Counted from the stretch's first letter, positions 14,980 to 23,735 are shown. The stretch: 27,173 nucleotides of DNA from Streptomyces katrae (GCF_000966975.1 NZ_JZWV01000097.1:1-27173); one strand, 5' to 3'. Numbers and translations are program-made. The notes: a model not told the origin generated them from the sequence alone.

Positions 14980-15044
14980 TTGACGCGGGCTCCGGCCGCA
15001 CGCAGTGTGGTGGTCGCAAACGACAACAGGCCGCGCCTGGAGGA
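14980..15044 (+). promoter_or_regulatory. Possible promoter and ribosome binding site of the large operon
   Basis: TTGACG (14980-14985) and CAGTGT (15003-15008) with a 17-base spacer resemble a housekeeping promoter. GGAGGA at 15039-15044 lies 4 bases before the GTG at 15049 and decides that start over upstream ones. Confidence 0.4.
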
Positions 15045-15048
15045 ATCT

Positions 15049-15873
15049 GTGAGCAGAAAGATTCTGGTCATTGTCTCCGAACACGGTTACTGGTCCGAGG
15101 AACTGATCGGTCCCGTTTCGAAGTTCGACGAGCAGGGCTACGAGATCACATTCGCCACGCCGACCGGAAAGCGCGCTCACGCGCTTCCGCCGAGCCTCGA
15201 CCCGAACTTCGTCGACCCTCCGCTCGGCCGCTCGGTCACCTCGGAGGAGAACGCCCGGCTGGGCCGGGAGTTCGAGCAGTCGAACCGCCTCGACACGCCC
15301 CTCGACATCGAGGCGTGGGTGCCGGAGCGCCCGTACACGAGCGACGGCGAGTACCTGCGCAAGCTGGAGCAGTACCACCGGGACCTGGAGAAGCTCGAGG
15401 CCGACATAGCCGGCTACGACGCGATCCTCATCGTCGGCGGCAGCGGGCCCATCGTGGACCTCGCCAACAACGAGCGGGTCCACGCCCTGATCCTGGCCTT
15501 CAAGAACGCCGGCAAGGTCGTCGCCGCAGAGTGCTACGGCGTCGCCTGCCTGGCCTTCGCCCGCGACTGGGGCGACCGCAAGAGCATCATCTGGGGCAAG
15601 CACGTCACCGGCCACTGCAAGGAGTACGACTACAAGGACGGCACCGGATTCCTCGGCACCGACTTCAACATGGGCCCGCCGCCGTACCCGCTGGAGTACA
15701 TCCTGCGCGACGCGACCGGCCCGCGCGGCGCCTATCACGGGAATTTCGGCCACCCGCTGTCGGTGATAGTCGACTATCCCTTCGTCACCGGCCGCTCCAC
15801 CCCCGACTCGTATCTCACGGGGCAGAAGATCGTGGAAGTCCTGGAGAACGGTCTCACCCGTTACGGGTGGTAG
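15049..15873 (+). CDS. DJ-1/PfpI (type 1 glutamine amidotransferase-like) protein, first gene of the large operon
   Basis: A 274-aa member of the DJ-1/PfpI superfamily, which includes glyoxalase III-like hydratases, chaperones and isonitrile hydratases. It begins SRKILVIVSEHGYWSEELIGP, with the superfamily's first strand and a Glu likely to be the catalytic acid partner. AECYGVACLA contains the nucleophile elbow Cys (C162), with Tyr where many members have His. GTDFNMGPPPYPLEYILR and GNFGHPLSVIVDYPFVTGRS are long insertions close to the active site. Starts at GTG 15049 behind a strong Shine-Dalgarno. The next gene begins 20 bases after its stop. Substrate unknown; the ThDP decarboxylase next door suggests an aldehyde or 2-oxo acid. 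Confidence 0.88.
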   Translation: MSRKILVIVSEHGYWSEELIGPVSKFDEQGYEITFATPTGKRAHALPPSLDPNFVDPPLGRSVTSEENARLGREFEQSNRLDTPLDIEAWVPERPYTSDGEYLRKLEQYHRDLEKLEADIAGYDAILIVGGSGPIVDLANNERVHALILAFKNAGKVVAAECYGVACLAFARDWGDRKSIIWGKHVTGHCKEYDYKDGTGFLGTDFNMGPPPYPLEYILRDATGPRGAYHGNFGHPLSVIVDYPFVTGRSTPDSYLTGQKIVEVLENGLTRYGW

Positions 15874-15892
15874 GGGAATGAGGGGGAGTCCG

Positions 15893-17539
15893 ATGAATTC
15901 CGAAGCCACTCCCGGACGGGAAAGGCTGATCGAGCAGTTCAAGGCCGACGGCCTGACGGTGATGTTCGGAAATCCGGGAACGGTGGAACAGGGATTCCTC
16001 GACGCGGTGGACGCGGCGGCGGACTTCCAGTACGTCCTGGCCCTCCAGGAGACCGTGGCCGCCGGCATCGCCGACGGCTACGCCCGGGCCACCGGGGGTG
16101 CGGCCCTGCTCCAGCTGCACTCCGGGGTGGGGCTGGGCAACGGCATCGGCATGCTCTACCAGTCGCTGCGCGGCCACACCCCGCTGGTCGTGGTCGCCGG
16201 CGACGCCGGGGTGCGCTACGACGCCATGGACGCCCAGATGGCCTCCGACCTGGTGGCCATGGCCAAACCCGTCACCAAGTACGCGACCCGGGTCACCGAC
16301 CCCCGGTCCGTGCTGCGCACCATCCGGCGGGCCGTGAAGATCGCCCTCACCCCGCCGCGCGGCCCGGTGTTCGTGGCCCTGCCCATGGACGTGCTGGACG
16401 AGCTCAACTCCGAGCCCGTCCTGCCCGCCACCGTGCCGCTCACCGACGTGGCCCCCTCGCCGGCCTCGGTGGGCCGGGCGGCCGAGCTGCTCGCCTCGGC
16501 CGAACGCCCGGTGGTCCTCGTCGGGGACGGGGTCTCGCTCTCCGGGGCCCAGGCCGAACTCGTGGCCGTCGCCGAGCTGCTGGGCGCCGACGTGTACGAG
16601 GTCGACTCCTCCGAGGTCAACATCGCGGCCTCGCACCCGCTGCGCCGCGGCCAGACCGGCCACATGTTCGGCCCGCACAGCAAGGAACTGGTCGGGGAGG
16701 CCGACGGGGTGCTGATCGTCGGCACCTACGTCTTCCCCGAGGTGTTCCCCGAACTGGAGAACCCCTTCCGGCCCGGCGCCAAGGTCGTGCACATCGACCT
16801 GAACGCCTACGAGATCGCCAAGAACCACCCCGTCGACCTCGGCCTGGCCGCCGACCCGCGCCAGGCGCTGCGCGCACTGGCCGGCGTACTGGAACAGCGG
16901 CTCACCCCGGCCAGGCGCGCCGCGGCGGCCGCCCGGCTGGACGTGCGGACCCGGGAACGGGCCCGCGCCGCCCGGCAGGCCGCGCCGGACGAGGACACGC
17001 CGATGGCCGTCTTCCTGCGGACGCTGGCCGAGCGCACCCGCGGGGACCTGATCGTCTTCGACGAGGCGCTCACCACCTCCCCGCTGGTCACCCGCTACCT
17101 GCCGCCCGAGCGCCCGGGCGACTACCACCTCACCCGGGGCGGTTCGCTGGGCGTGGGCTTCCCGGGGGCGGTCGGCGCCAAGCTGGCCCGCCCGGACCGG
17201 CTCGTCGTCGGCTTCGCGGGCGACGGCGGGTCGATGTACACCTACCAGGCGCTGTGGACGGCGGTCCGGCACGGGATCGACGCCAAGTTCGTGGTCTGCA
17301 ACAACCGCAAGTACCGGCTGCTCGACGACAACATCGCCCAGTACTGGCGGGAACGGGACATCGCCGAGCACCCCTTCCCGGGCTCCTTCGACCTCTCCCG
17401 CCCCGAGATCGACTTCGCGGGGCTGGCCCGGGCGCTGGGCGCCGACGGGACGCGGGTGGAGAAGCCGGACGAGGCGGCGGCCGCCGTGGACCGGATGCTG
17501 GCCCACCCCGGCCCGTTCCTCGTCGACGTCCAGATCTGA
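15893..17539 (+). CDS. ThDP-dependent enzyme, benzoylformate decarboxylase-like
   Basis: A 548-aa thiamine-diphosphate enzyme of the acetolactate synthase/decarboxylase family. Features like benzoylformate decarboxylase: FGNPGTVEQ (residues 25-33; Thr in place of the active-site Ser), the catalytic Glu E53 in ALQETVAAGIADGYARAT, and H76 in LQLHSGVGLGN. The ThDP/Mg motif is G443-D444-G445 to N470-N471 (GDGGSMYTYQALW to VVCNNRKYR). The central domain lies at about 180-330. It probably decarboxylates or ligates a 2-oxo acid to give an aldehyde or acyloin; an acetolactate synthase-like role is less likely given the LHSG motif. The ATG at 15893 was chosen because AGGGGGAG lies 4 bases upstream; an ATG at 15878 has no such site. 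Confidence 0.9.
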   Translation: MNSEATPGRERLIEQFKADGLTVMFGNPGTVEQGFLDAVDAAADFQYVLALQETVAAGIADGYARATGGAALLQLHSGVGLGNGIGMLYQSLRGHTPLVVVAGDAGVRYDAMDAQMASDLVAMAKPVTKYATRVTDPRSVLRTIRRAVKIALTPPRGPVFVALPMDVLDELNSEPVLPATVPLTDVAPSPASVGRAAELLASAERPVVLVGDGVSLSGAQAELVAVAELLGADVYEVDSSEVNIAASHPLRRGQTGHMFGPHSKELVGEADGVLIVGTYVFPEVFPELENPFRPGAKVVHIDLNAYEIAKNHPVDLGLAADPRQALRALAGVLEQRLTPARRAAAAARLDVRTRERARAARQAAPDEDTPMAVFLRTLAERTRGDLIVFDEALTTSPLVTRYLPPERPGDYHLTRGGSLGVGFPGAVGAKLARPDRLVVGFAGDGGSMYTYQALWTAVRHGIDAKFVVCNNRKYRLLDDNIAQYWRERDIAEHPFPGSFDLSRPEIDFAGLARALGADGTRVEKPDEAAAAVDRMLAHPGPFLVDVQI

Positions 17540-17572
17540 ACCGACCGGACCCACCGAACAGGAGGAGACCGC

Positions 17573-18004
17573 ATGCCCGCCGAGCGGCTGACGGAGGACG
17601 CGATCCGCACCTTCGCCGAGAACTGGTACGTGGCCCTGGACCGCCACCTCCCGCTGGAGCAGGTCCTCGCCCTCATCACCGAGGACCTGGAGTTCAAGGT
17701 CCCCGAGGACACCTTCCTCGGACACCAGGGCTTCGGCCGCTGGTACGAGGCCGTCACGAACCGGTTCTTCGACGAGGTGCACACGGTCACCAAGGTGGAG
17801 CCGGTCATCGAGGGAGACCGGGCGATCGTCCGCGTCCTCGTCAACTGGCAGGCCAAGATCTGGGACCCGCCGGCCGCCCGCAGCCAGTGGCTCGGCTTCG
17901 ACGCCGACCAGACCTGGACCGTCGTGGCCGGCGCGGACGGCCCGCTGATCAAGCAGTACACCGTCAACGAACTGGCGCCGATGCCCGGTTCGGGCTCGCT
18001 CTGA
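17573..18004 (+). CDS. SnoaL-like (NTF2-fold) protein 1
   Basis: A 143-aa NTF2-like cone-barrel protein: a helical start TEDAIRTFAENWYVALDRHL, LALITEDLEFKVPEDTFLGH with the pocket-lining Asp/His pattern typical of SnoaL, GHQGFGRWYEAVTNRFF, then strands ending in QTWTVV and IKQYTVNEL. The family includes polyketide cyclases, isomerases and hydratases as well as non-enzymes. Very strong ribosome site AGGAGGAG 5 bases before the ATG. First of three tandem SnoaL-like genes, which probably act on successive intermediates or form a hetero-oligomer. Confidence 0.87.
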   Translation: MPAERLTEDAIRTFAENWYVALDRHLPLEQVLALITEDLEFKVPEDTFLGHQGFGRWYEAVTNRFFDEVHTVTKVEPVIEGDRAIVRVLVNWQAKIWDPPAARSQWLGFDADQTWTVVAGADGPLIKQYTVNELAPMPGSGSL

Positions 18005-18017
18005 GAGGGCCGCGGCG

Positions 18018-18473
18018 ATGACCGAAGTGACCCGCGAGCGGGTCGAGGCCGCCTACCGCGCCCTCGGCTCCGGAGACCGCGCGCGCATCCTGGAGTACTA
18101 CTCCGAGGACCTGCGCTGGCTGGTGCCGGGCAACCACCCGCTGGCCGGCTGGTACGAGAGCCTGGACGCCTTCCTGGAGCTGATGGGCCAGACCCACAAG
18201 CTCACCGGCGGCACCTTCCGCATGGAGCTGGAGGCCGTCCTGACCGGCCCGGACTGCAGCGCCGACGTCTGCCGCAACACCGCCCTGCGGGACGGCGCGG
18301 ACCCGGCGAGCGGCTCCCCGTACGAGCGGATGGACTACCCGGTCTTCCACTTCATGAAGTGGCGCGACGGGCGGATCGTCGAGGGCCGCGACGGTCTCTT
18401 CGGCGACACGGCCAGTGCCTTCAGCCAGTTCTGGGCGCCCTTCGCGCCGGACGGCACCCGCAGGGACCGATAG
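18018..18473 (+). CDS. SnoaL-like (NTF2-fold) protein 2
   Basis: A 151-aa NTF2-fold protein. TRERVEAAYRALGSGDRARI and LEYYSEDLRWLVPGNHPLAG are the standard first helices and pocket strand of SnoaL-like proteins, with His in the NHPLAG turn. The second half (YERMDYPVFHFMKWRDGRIV) has the long beta strands. It starts 14 bases after the stop of the preceding gene. It shares the fold but little direct sequence with its neighbours, so the three are old rather than recent duplicates. Biochemical role unknown. Confidence 0.87.
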   Translation: MTEVTRERVEAAYRALGSGDRARILEYYSEDLRWLVPGNHPLAGWYESLDAFLELMGQTHKLTGGTFRMELEAVLTGPDCSADVCRNTALRDGADPASGSPYERMDYPVFHFMKWRDGRIVEGRDGLFGDTASAFSQFWAPFAPDGTRRDR

Positions 18474-18490
18474 GGGGGGATGAGAGACCG

Positions 18491-18861
18491 ATGGACGCCC
18501 GAGAAGTACTGACCAAGTACTACGAGTACGCCAACGCCGGTGACTGGGACCGCTGGTGCGACCTGTTCGCCGAGGACCAGGTCATGGACGAGCAGCTCGC
18601 CGGCCACATTGAGGGCCTGGAGACCCTGCGCTCGATGATGAAGGGCATGGGGACCATGTACCGGGTCTTCCGCAACGAGCCCGTGCACTTCCTGGTCGAC
18701 GGGGAGAAGGCCGCGGCCGTCTCGCACATCACGGCCGTCAGCCCGTCCGGCAGACCATCGAGGCCGAGGTGATGAACTTCTTCCGGATCGTGGACGGCCG
18801 GATCGCCTACATGGCGAACTACCACGACACCGTCCCCTTCCAGGTGCTGAGCCAGGACTGA
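18491..18861 (+). pseudogene. SnoaL-like (NTF2-fold) protein 3, frameshifted
   Basis: Third tandem NTF2-fold gene. The frame from the ATG at 18491 reads MDAREVLTKYYEYANAGDWD, then DLFAEDQVMDEQLAGHIEGLETL and VHFLVDGEKAAAVSHITAVSPSG before it leaves the fold (RPSRPR, stop at 18770-18772). The expected end (QTIEAEVMNFFRIVDGRIAY to FQVLSQD, stop 18859-18861) continues in another frame. One missing C at about 18750 (GGCAG where GGCCAG would be expected) explains the break. As read, the product is about 94 aa and loses the last three strands. It may be real, or a single-base sequencing error. Confidence 0.8.
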
Positions 18862-18874
18862 GGGGAGGCGGACC

Positions 18875-20479
18875 GTGGCCACAGAGCAGTACGACTACGT
18901 GATCGTCGGCTCCGGCACCGCCGGCAGCGTCCTGGCCGACCGCCTCTCCGCCGACCCGGACGTCTCCGTCCTGGTCCTGGAGGCCGGCGGCGACCGCATC
19001 CCGCCCGAGGTGGACGACCCGTCCTCCTGGTACAAGCTGCTCGGCGGACCCGTCGACTGGGGCTACACCAGCGTCCCGCAGCCCGGACTGGGCGGACGCC
19101 GCACGTACGAACCGCGCGGCAAGGCCCCCGGCGGCAGCAGCAACCTCTACATCATGATGCACATCCGGGGCCACGCCTCGGACTTCGACAACTGGGCCTA
19201 CCAGGGCGCGGCCGGCTGGGCGTACGAGGACGTGCTGCCGTACTTCGCCCTGCTGGAGGCCCAGGAGGACGTCACCGCCGCGACCACCGGCACCGCCGGA
19301 CCGCAGCGCGTCACCAACGCCGGGCGGCACGGCCCCAACCCGGTCTCCCGCGCCTTCATCGACGCCGCCGTCGAGCTCGGCCACCAGGAGATCGCCGACT
19401 TCAACACCGACGGCCCGCGCGGCGGGCTCTTCGGCACCGGCTGGCACCACATCGACGTGGCCGACGGCCGCCGCCAGGGCACCCTGGCCTCCTACCTGGA
19501 GCCGGCCCTCACCCGCCCCAACCTGACCCTGCGGACCAGTGCGCAGTCCACCCGGCTGCTCTTCGAGGGGGACACCTGCACGGGCGTGGAGTACGTGCAG
19601 CTCCAGCCCCCGGCCGAGGTCCCGGGCCGCACGGTACGGGACCGCCACAGCACCGCCGCGGCCCCCGGGCTGCACATCGTACGGGCCCGCCGCGAGGTGA
19701 TCGTGGCCGCCGGGGCGATCGAGTCCCCGAAGCTGCTGCTGCTCTCCGGCATCGGCCACCCCGAGCAGCTGCGCGAGCACGGCATCGCCGTCACCGCGGC
19801 CGTCCCCGGGGTCGGCGAGAACTTCCACAACCACGTCCTGACCGGGCTGATGGCCGAGGTCACCCAGGAACTCCCGGCGCCGGCGCAGAACCTGTCGGAG
19901 AGCGCGCTGTTCCTGTCCTCCCGGCCCGGACTGCCCGCCCCGGACCTGCAGATCGCCTTCGTCCACGTCCCCTTCGACGTGATCGTGGGACAGAACCACC
20001 CGAACACGGTGTCCATCCTCCCCGGCGTCGTCCGCCCGGTCTCGCGCGGCTCGATCCGCCTCGCGAGCGCCGACCCGCTCGCCCACCCGCTGATCGACCC
20101 GAACTACCTGGGCGACCGCTGGGACCTGGAGCGGATGGTGCAGGGCGTCAAGATCGCCCGGGAGATCTTCGCCACCTCCGCCTTCTCGCCCTGGTACAAG
20201 CAGGAGCTCCAGCCGGGGCCCGGCGCCGTCACCGACGAGGACCTGCGGACCTTCGTCCGGCAGAAGGCGGAGAGCTACCACCACCAGGCCGGCTCCTGCC
20301 GCATGGGCGTCGACGACCTCGCCGTCGTCGACCCCGAGCTGCGGGTGCACGGCGTACGGAACCTGCGCGTCGTCGACGCCAGCGTCATGCCCGCCGTCCC
20401 GTCGGGCAACTGCCACACCGCCATCGCGATGATCGCCGAGCGCGCGGCGGACTTCCTGAGGGGGGTGTCCCGTGCCTGA
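18875..20479 (+). CDS. GMC-family FAD-dependent oxidoreductase
   Basis: A 534-aa glucose-methanol-choline oxidoreductase, oxidising an alcohol to an aldehyde or ketone. N-terminal FAD-binding loop YVIVGSGTAGSVLADRLS (residues 8-24), GMC signature 1 around GKAPGGSSNLYIMMHIRGHASDF (the segment near 88-110), and signature 2 VIVAAGAIESPKLLLLSGIG. Active-site base pair: H469/H470 in YHHQAGSCRMG and H514 in PSGNCHTAI, spaced about 44 residues as in glucose oxidase. Starts at GTG 18875 behind GGGGAGG and overlaps the next gene by 8 bases. No signal peptide, so cytoplasmic. Likely forms or consumes the aldehyde made by the ThDP enzyme; substrate unknown. Confidence 0.93.
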   Translation: MATEQYDYVIVGSGTAGSVLADRLSADPDVSVLVLEAGGDRIPPEVDDPSSWYKLLGGPVDWGYTSVPQPGLGGRRTYEPRGKAPGGSSNLYIMMHIRGHASDFDNWAYQGAAGWAYEDVLPYFALLEAQEDVTAATTGTAGPQRVTNAGRHGPNPVSRAFIDAAVELGHQEIADFNTDGPRGGLFGTGWHHIDVADGRRQGTLASYLEPALTRPNLTLRTSAQSTRLLFEGDTCTGVEYVQLQPPAEVPGRTVRDRHSTAAAPGLHIVRARREVIVAAGAIESPKLLLLSGIGHPEQLREHGIAVTAAVPGVGENFHNHVLTGLMAEVTQELPAPAQNLSESALFLSSRPGLPAPDLQIAFVHVPFDVIVGQNHPNTVSILPGVVRPVSRGSIRLASADPLAHPLIDPNYLGDRWDLERMVQGVKIAREIFATSAFSPWYKQELQPGPGAVTDEDLRTFVRQKAESYHHQAGSCRMGVDDLAVVDPELRVHGVRNLRVVDASVMPAVPSGNCHTAIAMIAERAADFLRGVSRA

Positions 20480-21083
20480 CGCCGTACTGCGCGAGGGCGC
20501 GCTGAGCGGGACGCGGATCGCGGTCCTGGTCGAGAGCGACTTCTACGAGCCGGAGATCTTCTACTACCAGCGCCGGTTCGCGGAGGAGGGCGCCGAGGTC
20601 GACTTCCTGACCCGGCTGTGGGGCAACGACTCCATCACCTTCTCCGGGCACGAGTACCGGGCGCCGTTCACCGCCGACAAGTCCCTGGAGGGGCTGAGCG
20701 ACGAGGAGCTGCGCCGGTACGCGGCGGTCATCGTGCCCTCGGGCATGGTCGCCGACCGGCTGCGCTACACCGAGGACGTGGACGTGCTGGCGCCCGCGAC
20801 CGAGTTCCTGCGCCGTGCCTTCGAGGAGCCGACCGTCCTCAAGGGGATCATCTGCCACGGCATGTGGCTGGCCTCCTCCATCCCCGGCAAGGTCCGCGGC
20901 CGCAAGGTGGTCTGCCACAACAACCTCATCGGCGACGTCCGCAACATGGGCGCCGAGTACGTCAACGAGGACGTGGTGGTCGACGGGGACCTGGTCACCG
21001 GCCGCACCGGCGCCCACCACCACCTCTTCGCCCGCCGGATCATCGAACTGCTCGCGGCCGGGCGGGGCCGGGGGACCGCCTGA
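20472..21083 (+). CDS. DJ-1/PfpI family protein 2
   Basis: A 203-aa DJ-1/PfpI protein: first strand and acid IAVLVESDFYEPEIFYYQRR, ESD likely carrying the catalytic Glu, then the nucleophile elbow LKGIICHGMWLASS with C128-H129, the classical Cys-His arrangement. GAEYVNEDVVVDGDLVTGRT is the strand pair usually seen in PfpI-like proteins. Smaller than the first DJ-1 gene of the operon and with a different elbow, so not a recent duplicate. Starts at GTG 20472, overlapping the GMC oxidoreductase by 8 bases; its TGA overlaps the ATG of the VOC gene. Possible roles: glyoxalase III-like detoxification of 2-oxoaldehydes, or hydratase. Confidence 0.9.
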   Translation: MPDAVLREGALSGTRIAVLVESDFYEPEIFYYQRRFAEEGAEVDFLTRLWGNDSITFSGHEYRAPFTADKSLEGLSDEELRRYAAVIVPSGMVADRLRYTEDVDVLAPATEFLRRAFEEPTVLKGIICHGMWLASSIPGKVRGRKVVCHNNLIGDVRNMGAEYVNEDVVVDGDLVTGRTGAHHHLFARRIIELLAAGRGRGTA

Positions 21084-21529
21084 TGGCCGGCGCCGGCGAG
21101 CGCGCGATGGTCTGGTCGCACGTGGGCCTCAACTGCGCCGACCAGAAGAGCACCGAGGAGTTCTACACCCGGTACTTCGGCTTCACCCGGGCCCGGGTGG
21201 TCGACCTCGGGGAGTCCCGGATCGTGTTCCTGCGCAAGGGGGACGCGTACCTGGAGCTCTTCGAGTCGGCCGCCGGCCCGGCCCGCCCGGCCCACGACGA
21301 CGGGCCCCCGGCCCCGGGCCGGATCCGGCACCTGGCCTTCCAGACCGACAGCGTCGACGCGTTCCTCGCGGAACTGGGCGACGCGGCCGACGTGACCCTG
21401 GGGCCGCTGGACTTCGACGACTTCATCTGCGGGTGGCGGACCGTCTGGGTCCGCGATCCCGACGGGGTGATCGTCGAGGTCAGTCAGGGATTCGAGGACG
21501 ACCGCTCACACGACAAGGACGGTGCATGA
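21083..21529 (+). CDS. VOC-superfamily (glyoxalase I/dioxygenase-like) protein
   Basis: A 148-aa vicinal-oxygen-chelate protein with two beta-alpha-beta-beta-beta modules. Metal ligands expected for the family are present: His in WSHVGLNCAD, Glu in DAYLELFES, His in RIRHLAFQTDS, Glu in GVIVEVSQGFE. FYTRYFGFTRARVVDL resembles glyoxalase I-type modules. Could be a glyoxalase, isomerase or ring-opening dioxygenase. Translationally coupled at both ends: ATG in the previous TGA (TGATG), and its stop 1 base before the ATG of the next gene. Confidence 0.9.
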   Translation: MAGAGERAMVWSHVGLNCADQKSTEEFYTRYFGFTRARVVDLGESRIVFLRKGDAYLELFESAAGPARPAHDDGPPAPGRIRHLAFQTDSVDAFLAELGDAADVTLGPLDFDDFICGWRTVWVRDPDGVIVEVSQGFEDDRSHDKDGA

Positions 21530-21530
21530 C

Positions 21531-23354
21531 ATGGCGGGCTCGACCGGCTTCTCCTTCTCCGACACGATCGCGGGCTACGTCGTCCGCTTCGACTCAGCCT
21601 CGCGGCTGCTGCGCCTGCGGACCGCCGACGACCGGGAGTTCGACGTCTCGCTCGCCTCGGGCCCCAGCGCCGAGCTGGTGCGCAACCTGGACGAGCCGTA
21701 CATCGACGCCTCCGGGCACATCGACGAGATGCTCTCGGCCGGCCGGTTCCTGTTCGCCTACGGCGTCCACTACCCCGAGCAGGGCGGCCGCTTCGACGCC
21801 AAGAGGCTGGTGTTCCTGGGCCGCAGCGCCGAGGACTACCGCTTCGAGGAGGCCGGCTGGTGGGTCAAGCAGATCGAGTCCCTCGCCGACTTCTACAAGC
21901 GGGCGCAGTTCGGCGACGGGCCGGTGGACTTCGACCAGTACCGCACCGAGATCCGGCTCGGCGGTGACAAGACCGCCAGCCACGTCCAGGAGACCGACAC
22001 CATCTCCCGCCTGGTCTACGGCATGGCCTCGGCCTACCTGCTGACCGGCAAGGACGAGTACCTGGAGATCGCCGAGCGGGGCACCGAGTACCTGCGCAAG
22101 CACATGCGGGTCGTGGACACCGAGGAAGACGTCGTCTACTGGTACCACGGCATCAGCGTCGACGGGGACAGCGAGCGCAAGCTGTTCACCTCGGAGTTCT
22201 CCGACGACTACGACGCGATCCCGATGTACGAGCAGATCTACGCCCTGGCCGGCCCCATCCAGACCTACCGGGTCACCGGTGACGTCCGGATCAAGAACGA
22301 CGCCGACGCCACCATCCGGCTGTTCGACAAGTTCTTCCACGACCCGGAGCAGGGCGGCTACTTCTCGCACATCGACCCGATCCTCTTCAGCCCCGACCAC
22401 GAGTCCCTCGGCGAGAACGCCGAACGCAAGAACTGGAACTCCGTCGGCGACCACGCGCCCGCGTACCTGATCAACCTGTACCTGGCGACCGGCGAGCAGA
22501 AGTACGCCGACTTCCTCGAGTACACCTTCGACACCATCGCGGACAAGTTCCCGGACTACAAGAACAGCCCGTTCGTCCAGGAACGCTTCTTCCGCGACTG
22601 GTCGCACGACACCGCGCACAGCTGGCAGCAGAACCGCGCGGTCGTCGGGCACAACCTGAAGATCGCCTGGAACCTGATGCGGATGAACTCGCTGAAGGCC
22701 AAGCCCGCCTACGAGGAGCTCGCCCGGAAGATCGGCGAGATCATGCCGGCCGTCGGCAGCGACCTCCAGCGCGGCGGCTGGTACGACGTGGTCGAGCGGG
22801 TGAAGGAAGGGGACCAGGAGACGTATCGTTTCGCCTGGCACGACCGCAAGGCCTGGTGGCAGCAGGAGCAGGCGATCCTCGCCTACCTCATCCTGCACGG
22901 CACCGTCGGCGGTGACGCGAACCTGCGCGAGGCCCGCCAGGCGCAGTCCTTCTACAACACCTTCTTCCTCGACCACGACGAGGGAGCCGTGTACTTCAAC
23001 GTGCTCGCCAGCGGCACGCCGTACCTGCTCGGCACCGAGCGGCTCAAGGGCAGCCACTCGATGTCCATGTACCACTCGGCGGAGCTCTGCTACCTCGCCG
23101 CCGTCTACAACAACCTGCTCATCAACGGCCGGGAGATGGACTTCCACTTCCAGCCCGACCCGGCCGACCTGCCCGGCCGGACGCTGCGCGTCTCGCCCGA
23201 CCTGCTGCCCGCGGGCTCGGTGCGGATCGCGTCCGTGGAGATCGACGAGAAGCCGTACGAGGAGTTCGACGCGGACGAGCTGACCGTCCACCTCCCCGAC
23301 GTCCAGGGGCGGGTCAAGGTCAAGGTCCGGCTCCGGCCTGTGGCCCAGAAGTAG
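21531..23354 (+). CDS. AGE-like (alpha/alpha)6-barrel protein with extra N- and C-terminal domains
   Basis: A 607-aa protein. Residues about 1-100 form a beta-rich N-terminal domain (DTIAGYVVRFDSASRLLRLR). Residues about 110-530 look like an (alpha/alpha)6 barrel of the N-acylglucosamine/cellobiose 2-epimerase (AGE) type: repeated helical hairpins (SRLVYGMASAYLLTGKDEYL, YLINLYLATGEQKYADFLEY), RAVVGHNLKIAWNL with H374, KAWWQQEQAILAYL at about 440-454 and MYHSAELCYLAAVY with H515, the positions of AGE catalytic His residues. The last 65 residues are a beta domain (RIASVEIDEKPYEEFDADEL). At 607 aa it is much longer than typical AGE enzymes (about 400). An epimerase or glycosidase on a sugar is the best guess, fitting glgX downstream. 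ATG at 21531 has AAGGACGG upstream. Confidence 0.8.
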   Translation: MAGSTGFSFSDTIAGYVVRFDSASRLLRLRTADDREFDVSLASGPSAELVRNLDEPYIDASGHIDEMLSAGRFLFAYGVHYPEQGGRFDAKRLVFLGRSAEDYRFEEAGWWVKQIESLADFYKRAQFGDGPVDFDQYRTEIRLGGDKTASHVQETDTISRLVYGMASAYLLTGKDEYLEIAERGTEYLRKHMRVVDTEEDVVYWYHGISVDGDSERKLFTSEFSDDYDAIPMYEQIYALAGPIQTYRVTGDVRIKNDADATIRLFDKFFHDPEQGGYFSHIDPILFSPDHESLGENAERKNWNSVGDHAPAYLINLYLATGEQKYADFLEYTFDTIADKFPDYKNSPFVQERFFRDWSHDTAHSWQQNRAVVGHNLKIAWNLMRMNSLKAKPAYEELARKIGEIMPAVGSDLQRGGWYDVVERVKEGDQETYRFAWHDRKAWWQQEQAILAYLILHGTVGGDANLREARQAQSFYNTFFLDHDEGAVYFNVLASGTPYLLGTERLKGSHSMSMYHSAELCYLAAVYNNLLINGREMDFHFQPDPADLPGRTLRVSPDLLPAGSVRIASVEIDEKPYEEFDADELTVHLPDVQGRVKVKVRLRPVAQK

Positions 23355-23394
23355 TGCCCAACGGGGGGCGCCCCAACCAGAGGGGAAGCACGAC

Positions 23395-23735
23395 ATGAGT
23401 CTGAACCTGAAGGAACGCCGGAACAAGGCGGGCACCGTGCTCGTCGCCACCGGCGAGATCAACAGCGAGACCTCCGGCACCCTGCTGGAGACCCTGCTGC
23501 CGCTGGTCCGCGAGGGCCGGCCGCTGCGCATCGACCTGACCGCCGTCACCTACGTCTCCAGCGCCGGCCTGCGCACCCTGCTGGTCGTCTACCGCGAGGC
23601 CCAGCACGCCGGCGTCGCCGTCACCCTGTACGGGGTGAGCGAGGAAGTCCGGTTCGTCATGTCGGCCACCGGCTTCCTCGACTTCTTCGAGACCGGCGAG
23701 GCCGCGGCCGCCGCCGGCCGGGCCAGGGCCGCGCG

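Noticed and set aside
14926..15048. Longer start for the first DJ-1 gene
   Set aside because: The added 41 residues are Arg/Ala-rich, overlap the probable promoter, and lack the ribosome site present before the GTG at 15049.
15854..20416. Long antisense open frames opposite the ThDP and GMC genes
   Set aside because: Shadows of high-GC coding sequence; no motifs, low-complexity composition, no ribosome sites.
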